Source: Pseudoalteromonas sp. XMcav2-N (lineage in GTDB: Bacteria; Pseudomonadota; Gammaproteobacteria; Enterobacterales; Alteromonadaceae). From it: a stretch of 64,000 nt of DNA. Made by a program: the position numbers and the translations under genes. The notes below the pieces were generated by a model. The model made no database searches. It was not told where the DNA came from and saw only the letters and a program-made list of their open reading frames with translations. Below, piece by piece: positions 34,142 through 42,938 of the stretch (positions are counted from its first letter, which is position 1; every line of letters begins with the position of its first letter). Location: positions 1 through 64,000 of the forward strand of contig NZ_JAMXSF010000016.1 of the NCBI RefSeq assembly GCF_024124545.1, read 5' to 3'.

Positions 34142-35185
34142 ATGACCACATTATGCAAACCCGCGACTTTTTACCCAGAGCACCTCGTCAATGCTGATGA
34201 CATCATGACAGTCATTGAAGTTTGTCACCCCGACAGCCCTTATAAGCAACGGGCCTTTGAAATGATCCAAAATACAGAGGTCAAAAACCGGCACCTGATC
34301 CTGCCGCTTACTGAAGTCGTGAAGCTCGAGGACTTTGGCGCGCGTGCCGCTCGCTACAAAGAAGCAGCCATTGATATGGCCCAAGCCGTTGCATTAGAAG
34401 CGATGGAAAATGCCCGGGTGCAGCCGGAAGACGTCGATATGGTGATAGCTACGTCTTGTACTGGTTTTATGATGCCCTCATTGACTGCGCATTTGATTAA
34501 TCGACTGGGTTTGCGTAATGAAACCAAGCAAATCCCGATTGCACAGCTAGGCTGTGTGGCAGGGGCCTCGGCGATTGGTCGGGCATTTGAATACTGCCAG
34601 ACCCGCAGAAACAGTAATGTGCTGATCGTCTGTGTTGAAACTTCCTCATTGTGTTTTCATCGAGAAGCCAACCGCTTACAGGACTTTATTAGTGATGCAC
34701 TGTTTGCCGATGGCGCTGCCGCTGTGGTCATGCGTGGTGACGGCCAGGTATCTGGCCTGAAGCTGACCAATAATCAAAGTGTTACCATCAAAGATACATT
34801 GCCTTACATCGAATATGATATTACCCATCAGGGCTTTAAGTTTTCTCTGGATAAGCAGGTCATGCACTCCATTCCCCATGTTGCACCTTATCTGCAATCA
34901 TTCTGCAGGCGCAGTCTGTCGCGCGATGCCAACCAGGTTGATAGTACGATTTTTCACACAGGTGGAAAACGCATTCTCGATGAGCTGGTGCGGTGTTTGT
35001 CGCTTGAGCCAGATATGGTGGCCCGCTCCCGGGCTTGCCTGGCTGAAACGGGCAATACCTCCAGCGTAGCAGTCATTGATGTTTTAAAGCGGACTTTTGA
35101 CTCTGCAAGGCACGGCGATACCAGCCTGCTTGCTGCATTTGGGCCCGGATTTACCTCAGAGATGAGCGTTGGGGTGTGGCACTGA
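34142..35185 (+). CDS. Type III polyketide synthase (chalcone-synthase-like)
   Basis: This 347-residue protein has the thiolase fold of type III PKSs, with catalytic C138 (AQLGCVAGAS), H272 (IFHTGG) and N305 (ETGNTSS), plus VIATSCTGFMMPSLTAHLI and GPGFTSEMSVGVW near the end. It would extend an acyl-CoA starter with malonyl-CoA to alkylresorcinols, pyrones or phloroglucinols. AAAGGAGA ahead of the ATG at 34142 is a very strong start. No methyltransferase, oxidase or starter ligase is adjacent, so it is a stand-alone synthase. The product is unknown. Confidence 0.9.
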   Translation: MTTLCKPATFYPEHLVNADDIMTVIEVCHPDSPYKQRAFEMIQNTEVKNRHLILPLTEVVKLEDFGARAARYKEAAIDMAQAVALEAMENARVQPEDVDMVIATSCTGFMMPSLTAHLINRLGLRNETKQIPIAQLGCVAGASAIGRAFEYCQTRRNSNVLIVCVETSSLCFHREANRLQDFISDALFADGAAAVVMRGDGQVSGLKLTNNQSVTIKDTLPYIEYDITHQGFKFSLDKQVMHSIPHVAPYLQSFCRRSLSRDANQVDSTIFHTGGKRILDELVRCLSLEPDMVARSRACLAETGNTSSVAVIDVLKRTFDSARHGDTSLLAAFGPGFTSEMSVGVWH

Positions 35186-35566
35186 GCTGAGAAGATGAAT
35201 CGCCCGCGACTATTCTGAGCCAGGGTTGTCAGTGTGGTACGCGCACCCCTAATTTAACGGAGGTTGACGAAGTTTGGCTTGTCAATCTCCTGATTATGAG
35301 GCCCTGGTCCCGTCCGTCATTCTGTCTTTATAGATCGCAGTACTGGGTGTTGGTTGTGTTTTCTACATCAATCTTGGCGAGTAGAGTTCACTTAAGTCGT
35401 AATTCGTAGTCTGCCATCCTCCCGAAAACTTCTGATGTAATAGCCTGTAATTGAATGCTTTTCTCAGACGTACTAATTTCATGTTTCAGATTTGAATACA
35501 ATCTATTTGTTTTTTTGCAATTAATAGCGTTATAAAACGCTGAGTGATCAGAAGGAGTCATTGCTC
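35186..35566. other. Non-coding stretch ahead of the toxin pair
   Basis: About 380 bp separate the PKS from the aegerolysin-like gene. No gene, terminator with a T run or dyad of note is visible. The last 80 bp are AT-rich and probably carry the toxin promoter. Confidence 0.35.
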
Positions 35567-35923
35567 ATGAGCAGAGATGTCACACTTACTATCGAAAACA
35601 ATACGGGCGTAGCGCTGAACTATGTCAGTAAAAATGCAAAGCACGGTAAGTTCGTTAAAAACCCACCCGCTAAAATTGAATCAACAGGTTCCTGGAAATG
35701 CAGCAGTGTAGACGGTGGGCTGTATGGACCTGAGGGAGATGTTGTGTACCAAATGGAAAACCAGAATAGCACCATCAAATTCACATTTGACCACCCGATC
35801 TCGAGCACGAAAAGTCATTATAAGGTGAAGCCCGATCCCTCTGACGCAGTGGACTTTGAAGTGGAGCAATCTGGAGGCACCGTTCAGAAAGTTATTTATA
35901 AGCTGTACTCAAAAAGTGAGTGA
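35567..35923 (+). CDS. Aegerolysin-like membrane-binding protein
   Basis: This 118-residue all-beta protein lacks a signal peptide. SRDVTLTIENNTGVALNYVSKNAKHGKF, then STGSWKCSSVDGGLYGPEGDVVYQM and IKFTFDHPISSTKSHYKV follow the aegerolysin (ostreolysin / asp-hemolysin) pattern, with EGxVxY and the FDxP segment. Aegerolysins bind sphingolipid- or ceramide-rich membranes and recruit a MACPF partner. AAGGAG is 9 bp ahead of the ATG at 35567, which I prefer over a TTG two codons upstream. The next gene, 58 bp downstream, encodes the probable MACPF-like partner. Confidence 0.6.
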   Translation: MSRDVTLTIENNTGVALNYVSKNAKHGKFVKNPPAKIESTGSWKCSSVDGGLYGPEGDVVYQMENQNSTIKFTFDHPISSTKSHYKVKPDPSDAVDFEVEQSGGTVQKVIYKLYSKSE

Positions 35924-35981
35924 GTTCGCCTCGTAGCTGATAGTTCCTATCAGAGTTTACCGATTAAACAGGAATAAAATT

Positions 35982-38195
35982 ATGGAATCTGCCACTCAGA
36001 ACCCACTGACTGGTGTCACTATTGGTTCAAAGGTGTTTTCATCTTCAACCGCGCAGTTTAAACACAGTGTGCTAAACAAAAATGTGAGCCAGATGGTAGC
36101 GCAGGAAAAATCCGACAAATTCATGTCGGGTGAAAGTAGTTATGTATATCAAGGTCACATGAATGAAGGCTCTTTTGGTATGTCTGGCGCTTATGGCGTC
36201 TCAGGCATAAGCCAGTTTAAGGCCTCTTTGGCTGCGTATGCAGGTAACGCCGTTGCGCAGTCTAATAAATCGATTACAGTAAACTATAATGCAATGTCTC
36301 AAGCAGGTATTGAATATATTGATTTTGAAAACCTCACTGTAGGTAGCTTTCTTGAAAGCTTAAATAGTGGTGCAAATGCAGCCTGTATTAAGGCACTTGA
36401 TGCATACAATGAGGTAATGGCTGAGGCTGGCCGGCTTGATGTTGATATTCAGACTGCGTTGAATGACCCTGCAAAGTATCCCGAGCTCACTGCAAGCATC
36501 AATGAGTGGATCCACGCCTGCAACGAGTTTAACAGTGGATATGGCGATGGCCTGGTCGTTGGGGTGCTGTGGGGGGCTTGTGGCTGGGTGCAAATGAAGA
36601 TGGAGTCTGAAACCGAAGACAGCTCATGGCAATACGGTGGTGAAGCCAGCTTTTCTTATTCTGGGGCACTCAACCCTGTTAATGTCAATGTCAAAACGAC
36701 CTATGCCGGAAGTAACTCCAGCAGTGATGCCAAGGTCAAAGTAACGTGTAAATCGTTTTGTAGTGGCTCTAAGTTAGAAACGGCTATTGACACTTGGTTT
36801 AATGAACTTGCAGGCAAAAGTTACAAGGAGCTAGCGGATGTGGAGGTCATGGCCAAAGCCCCTAGCTTGTCTATCAAAGATACACCTAAGATCCCCCCAT
36901 TTGAAAAACCTCTGGTAAGTGAGAGTGTGGCCAGTCGCGTGGGAAAAATAAAGGACTTAAAAGGGCTTGAGGCACTGGCTGTGGCTTCTGCCTATGATGA
37001 GGCTAAACGAAAAGACAGAAGTTTAACGCTTGAGCAGTTTATGAAAGATGCAAAAGAAAAAGCGGATGTATCTGGATTAAATAGTACCATTAAGCAGGTT
37101 AGTGATAACAGTATTGATACGTTGGGTCAGGATAATCAGCTGGATACCCATGTTGAAAAAGCGCGTCTTCAGAGTAGGGCGGGAATGGTAGCCTCAGCTG
37201 TGTCACACGCTGTTGAGCCTGTCTCTTCAGGTGCCCCTGCAACTCCGGAAGGGTGTGTCCCTCTGGGCGTGTGGATCTCAAACTGGTCAGATATTTTCCC
37301 CTGGCTGGCGCGCGGTTTTGATAACAACGTAAAAAATGTAGGCGACATCAGTTCTTTGAAAATCCGGGTAATGCTTCAGGATTTTCAAGCGCTGAACAAA
37401 ATCTATACTATTGCGCATAATTCGGGGATCACTAATCTGACTGATAAAGTCAGAACGTCAGACATAGCCAACGCATTTTCCCATGGGGCAGGGGAGCTAC
37501 AACTTTCTAACGCAAATGTTAGCTCGATAGTTGACGGGTTAGGGGAAGAAGCACGAAAAATCTATAAAACCTGGAATGACAATGGATTCCTGAGGGACTG
37601 TGAGCTGGGTCTGGGTCTACTCAAAGACGATAAATCTGTGAGTTTTGAAAAGGTACCAGGAGGCTCCGATAAGCGTCAAGCCTACTATTTGGACTCTTGT
37701 TCGTTTCGAGCTAAAGACAATGATTACTGGAAATTCAGCCGGTTCTATTCCTTATTGCCCCTTATCACAATGGAAGGCGATGTATGGCTATTTGGACCAG
37801 AACGGGGCGCAATGAGTTCTATCTATGACAATGAAGTGGTGTTCTCAAAACCGGGTAAGGCCAAATATCTTAGATTTAAGTTAGATACGGAGCGTAAAGT
37901 GCTGACAGGGCTGGAGGATAAGGTCATTTGCTATCCAATCCCATTTTCTGCTGCCATTGGTATTAACGGCGGTAAGGAGTCTGCCTGGCATGGCATGTCG
38001 GTTAGTACCAATGTAGCGTCCTGTTATAGTTTGCGGGAGAACCTGGAACAACTGCAGACTCGCCTGCAAAGCTTGAATGCCTGGACTTTCAGCAACAGCT
38101 GGCCATCGGACTGGACGCCAGACACACCATACACGCAGCAGTCTATCCCGAAACAATACATAGGGCTTGCAGAGGAGGTTACAAGTGTAATCTAG
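35982..38195 (+). CDS. MACPF-like pore-forming protein, partner of the aegerolysin
   Basis: This 737-residue protein has no signal peptide. Residues 187-199 (YGDGLVVGVLWGA) fit the MACPF signature (YG-x-x-aromatic/aliphatic-x6-GG, here ending GA). They are followed by beta-rich, Ser/Gly-rich strands (SSWQYGGEASFSYSGAL) that suit a membrane-inserting hairpin. Residues 50-105 are a second Ser/Gly/Ala amphipathic stretch. The C-terminal 300 residues look like a separate receptor-binding domain. Size and gene order resemble the AfIP-1A/1B insecticidal pair of Alcaligenes faecalis and the ostreolysin/pleurotolysin-B pair of fungi. The MACPF assignment is by motif only and is less sure than the pairing. 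Confidence 0.55.
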   Translation: MESATQNPLTGVTIGSKVFSSSTAQFKHSVLNKNVSQMVAQEKSDKFMSGESSYVYQGHMNEGSFGMSGAYGVSGISQFKASLAAYAGNAVAQSNKSITVNYNAMSQAGIEYIDFENLTVGSFLESLNSGANAACIKALDAYNEVMAEAGRLDVDIQTALNDPAKYPELTASINEWIHACNEFNSGYGDGLVVGVLWGACGWVQMKMESETEDSSWQYGGEASFSYSGALNPVNVNVKTTYAGSNSSSDAKVKVTCKSFCSGSKLETAIDTWFNELAGKSYKELADVEVMAKAPSLSIKDTPKIPPFEKPLVSESVASRVGKIKDLKGLEALAVASAYDEAKRKDRSLTLEQFMKDAKEKADVSGLNSTIKQVSDNSIDTLGQDNQLDTHVEKARLQSRAGMVASAVSHAVEPVSSGAPATPEGCVPLGVWISNWSDIFPWLARGFDNNVKNVGDISSLKIRVMLQDFQALNKIYTIAHNSGITNLTDKVRTSDIANAFSHGAGELQLSNANVSSIVDGLGEEARKIYKTWNDNGFLRDCELGLGLLKDDKSVSFEKVPGGSDKRQAYYLDSCSFRAKDNDYWKFSRFYSLLPLITMEGDVWLFGPERGAMSSIYDNEVVFSKPGKAKYLRFKLDTERKVLTGLEDKVICYPIPFSAAIGINGGKESAWHGMSVSTNVASCYSLRENLEQLQTRLQSLNAWTFSNSWPSDWTPDTPYTQQSIPKQYIGLAEEVTSVI

Positions 38196-38267
38196 TCGCA
38201 CCAGGTCCTAAACTTCATACACTTTTTATAGTGGTCAGAAGGACCTGACCACTATACCTGTGCAGCA

Positions 38268-39104
38268 CTACTTAAACAGTTCCAGCTCACCTAAGCTCAG
38301 GTAATTGCCCAGATCATTTGAGACATCAAGGCGGTAGTACTGATAGTGTGCCTTTGAGTCCAGGCAGTATTCAGACATAGCCGGGAAGTCGGGCTTGTCG
38401 CCTGACCCAATGGGTGTCCAAACCTGTTGATCGTTACTACCAAACAGTTTCCAGCTGGTGGTGATCCAGGTTGTGGTGTGATTGTAGCCCTGGGCAAGTG
38501 CGATTTTAGATACCGCCTCTGCCTGAGGCAAAGTCACATAAACTGACTCCTGATTTTCTTTGGAAAACCAGACGTGGTTGTAGCTGTAGACCACGACACC
38601 ATCATTCAGGTGATTAATGCTGCCATGGCTGGTGGTCGCGACTTCAAAAGCGCTGATATCAACTTTCTCATCTGCCAGCTGGCAAGCGCGGTTGGGCACG
38701 GTACCATCTCCTATGGTCAACTCGAAATCGCCGCTTTGCTCAGTGACATCGACCCAGTGTCCGTACCAGCCGTTGAAATCCAGTGACGGTGTGCCATAGT
38801 AGGTGGCTTTTATTCCGTCGTTGTTGATCACATCAAAGGTAATGTACTTAGTGCTGTCTGGTGCGTTGATCTGAGGTTGAGCACTGTGTACCTGGCTGCC
38901 CGAGATGATGCTGCCCTGACTGTCTGTGGCAATAAAATGCGTACCACGAAACTCAGGTGTAAAGGTTGTCAGTTTATCCTGAGTTAGCAGGTTGTCTCTG
39001 AGGCTATCTTGTTTGAGGATCAGTCCATCACTTTGCGCTGTTGCAGAGCAGGCAGCCAGTGCCAGCGCACTCAGTAAAAACTGGGGGTTTTTATTGGTAA
39101 ACAT
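38268..39104 (-). CDS. Lipoprotein with a C-terminal discoidin-like (F5/8 type C) domain
   Basis: This 278-residue protein starts with a lipoprotein signal peptide; the lipobox LALAAC places the lipidated cysteine at residue 19. The C-terminal 120 residues (NHVWFSKENQESVYVTLPQAEAVSKIAL, TTSWKLFGSNDQQVWTPIGSG, YYRLDVSNDLGNYLSLGELEL) match the galactose-binding F5/8C fold found in carbohydrate- and membrane-binding proteins. The first half is unrecognised. It is convergent with the MACPF-like gene and separated by 72 bp, so linkage is only by position. Confidence 0.7.
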   Translation of the reverse strand: MFTNKNPQFLLSALALAACSATAQSDGLILKQDSLRDNLLTQDKLTTFTPEFRGTHFIATDSQGSIISGSQVHSAQPQINAPDSTKYITFDVINNDGIKATYYGTPSLDFNGWYGHWVDVTEQSGDFELTIGDGTVPNRACQLADEKVDISAFEVATTSHGSINHLNDGVVVYSYNHVWFSKENQESVYVTLPQAEAVSKIALAQGYNHTTTWITTSWKLFGSNDQQVWTPIGSGDKPDFPAMSEYCLDSKAHYQYYRLDVSNDLGNYLSLGELELFK

Positions 39105-39495
39105 CGTTATTCCTTAAATTATCCTTGTTTCCGGTAACCCATTTTAAGGGACAAACCAATAATTAAGAAGGCTTTAAGGGTATAAAGTTTGTTTTATATC
39201 ACAGTTGGCAGCATAGCCTTTTCAAAAAACTATTCAATACGATATAAGCGAGGGCGCTATAAGGAGCCTGTTGCATGAACGATTGAATAGAGAAAACACT
39301 ATGTTCCAGCCGCGACGGCCCAAACCTTATCCTCATGGCCGCGCAATCACGTTTGTTGGCATTAAATTTTTGTGCAAAGAGCCTGGCCTGTGGTTTCACA
39401 CCATTATCTAATCAGGATATTTTGGTTTTCGGTAAACGTGATTGTTCCAATCTGGCAGACATCAAGGATACAATGTGGCCGCTTAAGGAGAAAGT
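39105..39495. other. Region between the lipoprotein and TauE genes, no gene seen
   Basis: This 391-bp stretch holds the lipoprotein promoter at its left and the TauE promoter at its right. Small open frames at about 39335-39583 overlap the permease in another frame and are judged chance. I see no RNA or repeat. Confidence 0.35.
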
Positions 39496-40395
39496 ATGCT
39501 GCAAAACACCATCCGTCAGAAAATATCAAAACGCTCTGTACCACTACTGGTCTACCCCTGTCTGCTTTTTTGCTGGCTGTTAAGCCTTGGCCCGGATCTG
39601 GCTGTGAGCAACTTCTATCAGCAGATACAGATAGCGCTGACCATGGTATTTGGTTCATTTATTGCCGGCGGCACGGCGCTTGGTGGCGGGGCAGTGGCCT
39701 TTCCCGTCATGACCAAAGTGCTGTCTGTTGAGCCGTCGACTGCGAAGGTGTTTTCGTTGGGTATTCAGTCCTTTGGCATGGTGGCCGCGACACTGACTAT
39801 CTTGTTTTTTAAGATCCGTTTTTATCATAGAGTTGTATATTCGGCGCTGCTGGGGGCGATCCCAGGCGTAATTGTTAGCCTGACGCTATTGAGCGACCTG
39901 CTGCCAAGGTTGGCAATCAAATCCTTATTCAGCGTACTGCTGATTTTGTTTGCGGTGACCCTGATAAAGCAGCTCAGAGTGGGCATTCAGTCTCATTTGA
40001 CAGAGAGCTCAACTGACTATCAGTATATCCCTTTGGTTGGACTTATTGGTGGGCTGGCAAGTGGCCTGGTGGGATCCGGAGCCGACATTTTTATTTTTGC
40101 CTACCTGGTTTTAATGCTGAAAAAAGACATCAAGGTTGCCACGGCAACCAGCGTGATCATTATGGCCATCACCTCTGTTGTGGGCACGATGACGAATATG
40201 CTGGTACTGGACACGCTCACACCCGAGATCCAGCTCATGGTGCATGCAGCCATCCCAGTGGTGATCCTCGGTGCACCACTGGGGGCGCTGGTGTGTGCAA
40301 AATTACCTGAGCGCGGCGTGGTTAACATGTTATTGCTGCTTATCGCACTGGAGACCGGGTTCACAGCGTATGAGTGTGTCAGACTGTATCTGTAG
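39496..40395 (+). CDS. TauE/SafE (TSUP) family permease
   Basis: This 299-residue protein has about eight membrane helices. FGSFIAGGTALGGGAVAFPVMTKVL in the first half and GLIGGLASGLVGSGADIFIFAYLVL in the second are the two TSUP repeat motifs. Family members export sulfite, sulfonates or other small anions. AAGGAGA precedes the ATG. No sulfonate or sulfite enzyme gene is adjacent, so the substrate is unknown. Confidence 0.88.
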   Translation: MLQNTIRQKISKRSVPLLVYPCLLFCWLLSLGPDLAVSNFYQQIQIALTMVFGSFIAGGTALGGGAVAFPVMTKVLSVEPSTAKVFSLGIQSFGMVAATLTILFFKIRFYHRVVYSALLGAIPGVIVSLTLLSDLLPRLAIKSLFSVLLILFAVTLIKQLRVGIQSHLTESSTDYQYIPLVGLIGGLASGLVGSGADIFIFAYLVLMLKKDIKVATATSVIIMAITSVVGTMTNMLVLDTLTPEIQLMVHAAIPVVILGAPLGALVCAKLPERGVVNMLLLLIALETGFTAYECVRLYL

Positions 40396-40572
40396 GTAGA
40401 AATAGCCTGTGTAGAGCTGACATGCGGGGTCTGTAACCATGGAGTGTACTGATAAAACTATCAGCTGTTGAGTGGCAGCAAGTATAAGTGTGAGAAGGAA
40501 GCGCACTGGCTTTTTTAAAAACCGTCTCCGATTATGGTTAACCAGACATCGAGAGCGGGGCAATATCAGGCA

Positions 40573-41049
40573 ATGAAGCCTAACCCAGCGCCCATTACTT
40601 TTTATGAGGCAGGACCCAATAGCGAAAAATGCTCAACGATGGTATTTTACGGCAATATTGATAGTGGGCAGATATCAAATTCCATTAAGGATGCAGCATT
40701 GATATTAAGAAAAGACATTGATTATTCAACCTATTCGCTCAGCGAGCTAAAAGAAGCCTGGCTTAGCGTAGATGAGGACGCATATCCCGAAAGAGCAATA
40801 GAACTCTACACGCACATAAAAAGCCTGGAACCCGAAGATGATAAAGAAACGGCTGAAGGTGAGGTAGAGGAAGCAACACACTGGCTTGAGGACCTACTGT
40901 GTTTTCTTTTTAAGCCACGCAGTAACTTTGTGGATACCACCTTCAGCGATGAACTACTTGAACAAAGCAATGCAGAAATGAAAGAACAAAGAGTGTTGGC
41001 AATGATAGAAGCCAAACGCAAAGCTGAAGAATCAGATACACAGCTGTAG
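40573..41049 (+). CDS. Small acidic protein of unknown function
   Basis: I do not recognise this protein of about 158 residues. It is acidic, without signal or membrane segments. A central motif, SELKEAWLSVDEDAYPERAIELYTHIKSLE, resembles short EAYPERY-type repeats seen in many small proteins of marine gammaproteobacteria. The C-terminus is a charged helix. The frame opens at 40534 with an ATG; the one at 40573 is chosen tentatively and neither has a strong ribosome site. It precedes the mini-FliF gene by 112 bp in the same direction. Confidence 0.5.
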   Translation: MKPNPAPITFYEAGPNSEKCSTMVFYGNIDSGQISNSIKDAALILRKDIDYSTYSLSELKEAWLSVDEDAYPERAIELYTHIKSLEPEDDKETAEGEVEEATHWLEDLLCFLFKPRSNFVDTTFSDELLEQSNAEMKEQRVLAMIEAKRKAEESDTQL

Positions 41050-41161
41050 ACGTGGTAAAGACAGCATCAGGCTTCCACGTAAGCCGCCTATCGGGTTAAC
41101 CGAATACCGCCGTGAAATATCAAACAAAGCAAATGGCTTTTATTTTTTCCAAGGATTAAAC

Positions 41162-41668
41162 ATGGATCACTCCAATCCCACCCATACGTTTACTATACCC
41201 AGGCAATATTTACTGCTTGCAGTATTGGCTGTATCTATTTTGGCATGCATATTCATTATTAACTGGGCACGCACACCTGAATACAGGCCATTGGTGCAGG
41301 ATATGCGGGTGGTTGATGCCGTTAAAATAGTCGACATCCTTGAAATGCATGATATTACCTACAGGGCTGAACTGTCTGAGCATATTTTATATGTTCTTAA
41401 GCGAGATGCCGATCAGGCGCGCCTGGCACTGGCCAGAGCCGGATTCGTGCTCGAATACCCTGAAAAAGCTCTATTCACCGGATTACCAGAGGCATGCACC
41501 TTACTGGAAGATCAGGCTGGGGAGAAAAAAGTGAAACCCTTGTGGGAGCAACCCTGGTTTATGCAGTCCCAGAGGTTGCTTATGGGTGCACTTGTAATGA
41601 TAGTCTTTATACTGGCTGTTATACGACCAGCGTTGTCTGCTCTGATTTACCCACAGGCCAAGAAGTAA
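41162..41668 (+). CDS. Miniature FliF/YscJ-like membrane protein
   Basis: This 168-residue protein has a membrane helix (QYLLLAVLAVSILACIFIINW), then a soluble domain TPEYRPLVQDMRVVDAVKIVDILEMHDITYRAELSEHILYV with DADQARLALARAGF. This matches the first ring-building motif of flagellar M-ring FliF (DYRPLY..., then ...ARLALA). A second membrane helix (LMGALVMIVFILAVIRPAL) ends it. FliF is normally about 550 residues, so this is a truncated or compact paralogue with both anchors and one ring motif. It stands in accessory DNA with no flagellar genes nearby. A role in ring assembly or secretion is inferred only from the fold. Confidence 0.55.
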   Translation: MDHSNPTHTFTIPRQYLLLAVLAVSILACIFIINWARTPEYRPLVQDMRVVDAVKIVDILEMHDITYRAELSEHILYVLKRDADQARLALARAGFVLEYPEKALFTGLPEACTLLEDQAGEKKVKPLWEQPWFMQSQRLLMGALVMIVFILAVIRPALSALIYPQAKK

Positions 41669-41879
41669 TTGTGCAGACTGAAAAATGGGGCCGATCAAAA
41701 CCGTTGACAAATAACATGTACTTTAGGTTTTGAAGCTCACTTGTTGCCTATTCACTGGTTGGTGTTATTTTTGGCTTGAGTAAACAGGGATTCGGGTAAA
41801 GTCTGCGTTGTTTCTTAAATCATTGAACTAATCCTGCCTTGTATGAGCAGATATCAAACGCAGACACCGAGACTGAACG

Positions 41880-42417
41880 TTGAAAGAAAAGCGTATCACT
41901 AACTGGCGTGAATACAACAAAGCTCTTATGGCCAGAGGCAACATCCAGCTGTGGTTTTCCGAGGATGCAATTACTCAGTAGAACAACACGCAACATCACG
42001 GCGGCAAAGGGCTAGCTAATCATTTCTCTGAGCTGGCAGTTCGTTACAGACCAAATTCTTGTGCATCCGCAGGCATTGATATCGTGGTTGATAGCACCGG
42101 TTTGAAGGTATACGGAAACGGCGAGTGGCACGCAAGAAAACATGGTGTGAACCAACGCCGGACCTGGCGAAAGTTACACCTGGCCATTGATGCAAATACG
42201 CACCAAATCGTAGGTGCTGAGTTATCCACAATCTCCGTAGCTGATTCAGAAGTTCTAGGCGACTTACTCAGGCCATTGCGCAGGAAGGTCAGCTCGGTCA
42301 AAGCGGATGGCGCTTATGACCCGAGGCTGTTATGCCGAAGTGGCAGCCAAAAAGGCCGACGCAGTGATCCCTCCAAGGTGCATCGCGCAGTTGTGGAAGA
42401 ATGGACATGCCCGTAAC
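41880..42417 (+). pseudogene. Decayed IS5-family transposase
   Basis: Reading from 41880 gives KRITNWREYNKALMARGNIQLWFSEDAITQ, then an in-frame TAG. The frame resumes with VVDSTGLKVYGNGEWHARKHG and RTWRKLHLAID, the DDE core of IS5-type (IS903-like) transposases. About 70 residues between these parts are missing relative to intact members. A frameshift near 42320 moves the remainder (AAKKADAVIPPR) to the next frame, and the C-terminal end is absent. The element is inactive, and no terminal inverted repeats could be placed. Confidence 0.8.
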
Positions 42418-42419
42418 AG

Positions 42420-42451
42420 CGAATTCAAGGGTCAGCGAATTCAAGGGTCAG
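42420..42451. repeat. Two perfect 16-bp tandem repeats
   Basis: CGAATTCAAGGGTCAG occurs at 42420-42435 and again at 42436-42451, immediately followed by GTCTTGCA. AGGGTCAGGTCTTGCA-type sequence is familiar from REP-associated transposase elements in marine gammaproteobacteria. It joins the IS5 remnant to the tmRNA 3' flank. Confidence 0.6.
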
Positions 42452-42488
42452 GTCTTGCATTGTGCAGAGCGTCTGTGGCAAAAGCCCA

Positions 42489-42520
42489 TAAAAAAAGCCC
42501 CCGCAAATGCGGAGGCTTAT
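42489..42520 (-). terminator. Rho-independent terminator of ssrA
   Basis: AAGCCCCCGC (42495-42504) pairs with GCGGAGGCTT (42509-42518) around AAAT, with one G-U pair. On the transcribed minus strand it is followed by a T run (A run at 42490-42496 on plus). It lies just past the tmRNA 3' end. Confidence 0.9.
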
Positions 42521-42524
42521 TTAT

Positions 42525-42881
42525 TGGTGGAGCTGGGGGGATTTGAACCCCCGTCCAGAAAGCGTCGACCTTCGGTCCTACATGTTTAGTATCGTCTTTT
42601 GGTTAACCTTTAAGTCTCGGACGAACACGATAAGTAAAGGCGAGGCCGCTTAGTTTTAGCCCTTCAACCCCGGCCAGGGTTTCCGTAGCGATCTTGTGTA
42701 GGGTGACACTCCAGAACCAGAACCACAAGCATTTCATGGAGGAGTGCTAGCGGGCTATTATGCCGCTAGAGCGTAGTTATCGTCGTTTGCGATTACTTTA
42801 AATGCGGCTTTTTTACGAGGCCAACCGCCCCTCGACATGCACCTCAGGCTTCATGAATCCTGTCGAATCCTAATCAGCCCC
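42525..42881 (-). ncRNA. ssrA: tmRNA (ssrA)
   Basis: On the minus strand the molecule starts GGGGCUGAUU at 42881 and ends with the tRNA-like arm GGGGGUUCAAAUCCCCCC and AGCUCCACCA at 42525, for 357 nt. The tag frame at 42790-42758 encodes ANDDNYALAA then UAA, preceded by the resume region. It rescues stalled ribosomes together with SmpB, whose gene is also in this window (50467). The tRNA-like 3' end is a common integration target, and an accessory region lies directly downstream. Confidence 0.97.
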
Positions 42882-42908
42882 TGAAATCTCTTTCAGTCAG
42901 TAATTGTG

Positions 42909-42938
42909 ATTATACCCAATAAAATCCCTAAAGCTCAA
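42909..42938 (-). promoter_or_regulatory. Sigma-70 promoter of ssrA
   Basis: Minus-strand TATAAT lies at 42914-42909 and TTGAGC at 42938-42933, with an 18-bp spacer. Transcription would start about 20 nt before the mature 5' end at 42881, leaving a short leader for RNase P to remove. Confidence 0.7.

Noticed and set aside
39335..39731. Open frames ahead of and overlapping the TauE gene
   Set aside because: They overlap the strongly supported permease in other frames and lack family features.
42525..42556. Duplicate of the ssrA 3' end marking an island boundary
   Set aside because: I looked for a second copy of the GGTTCAAATCC-type end in the accessory region and saw none.
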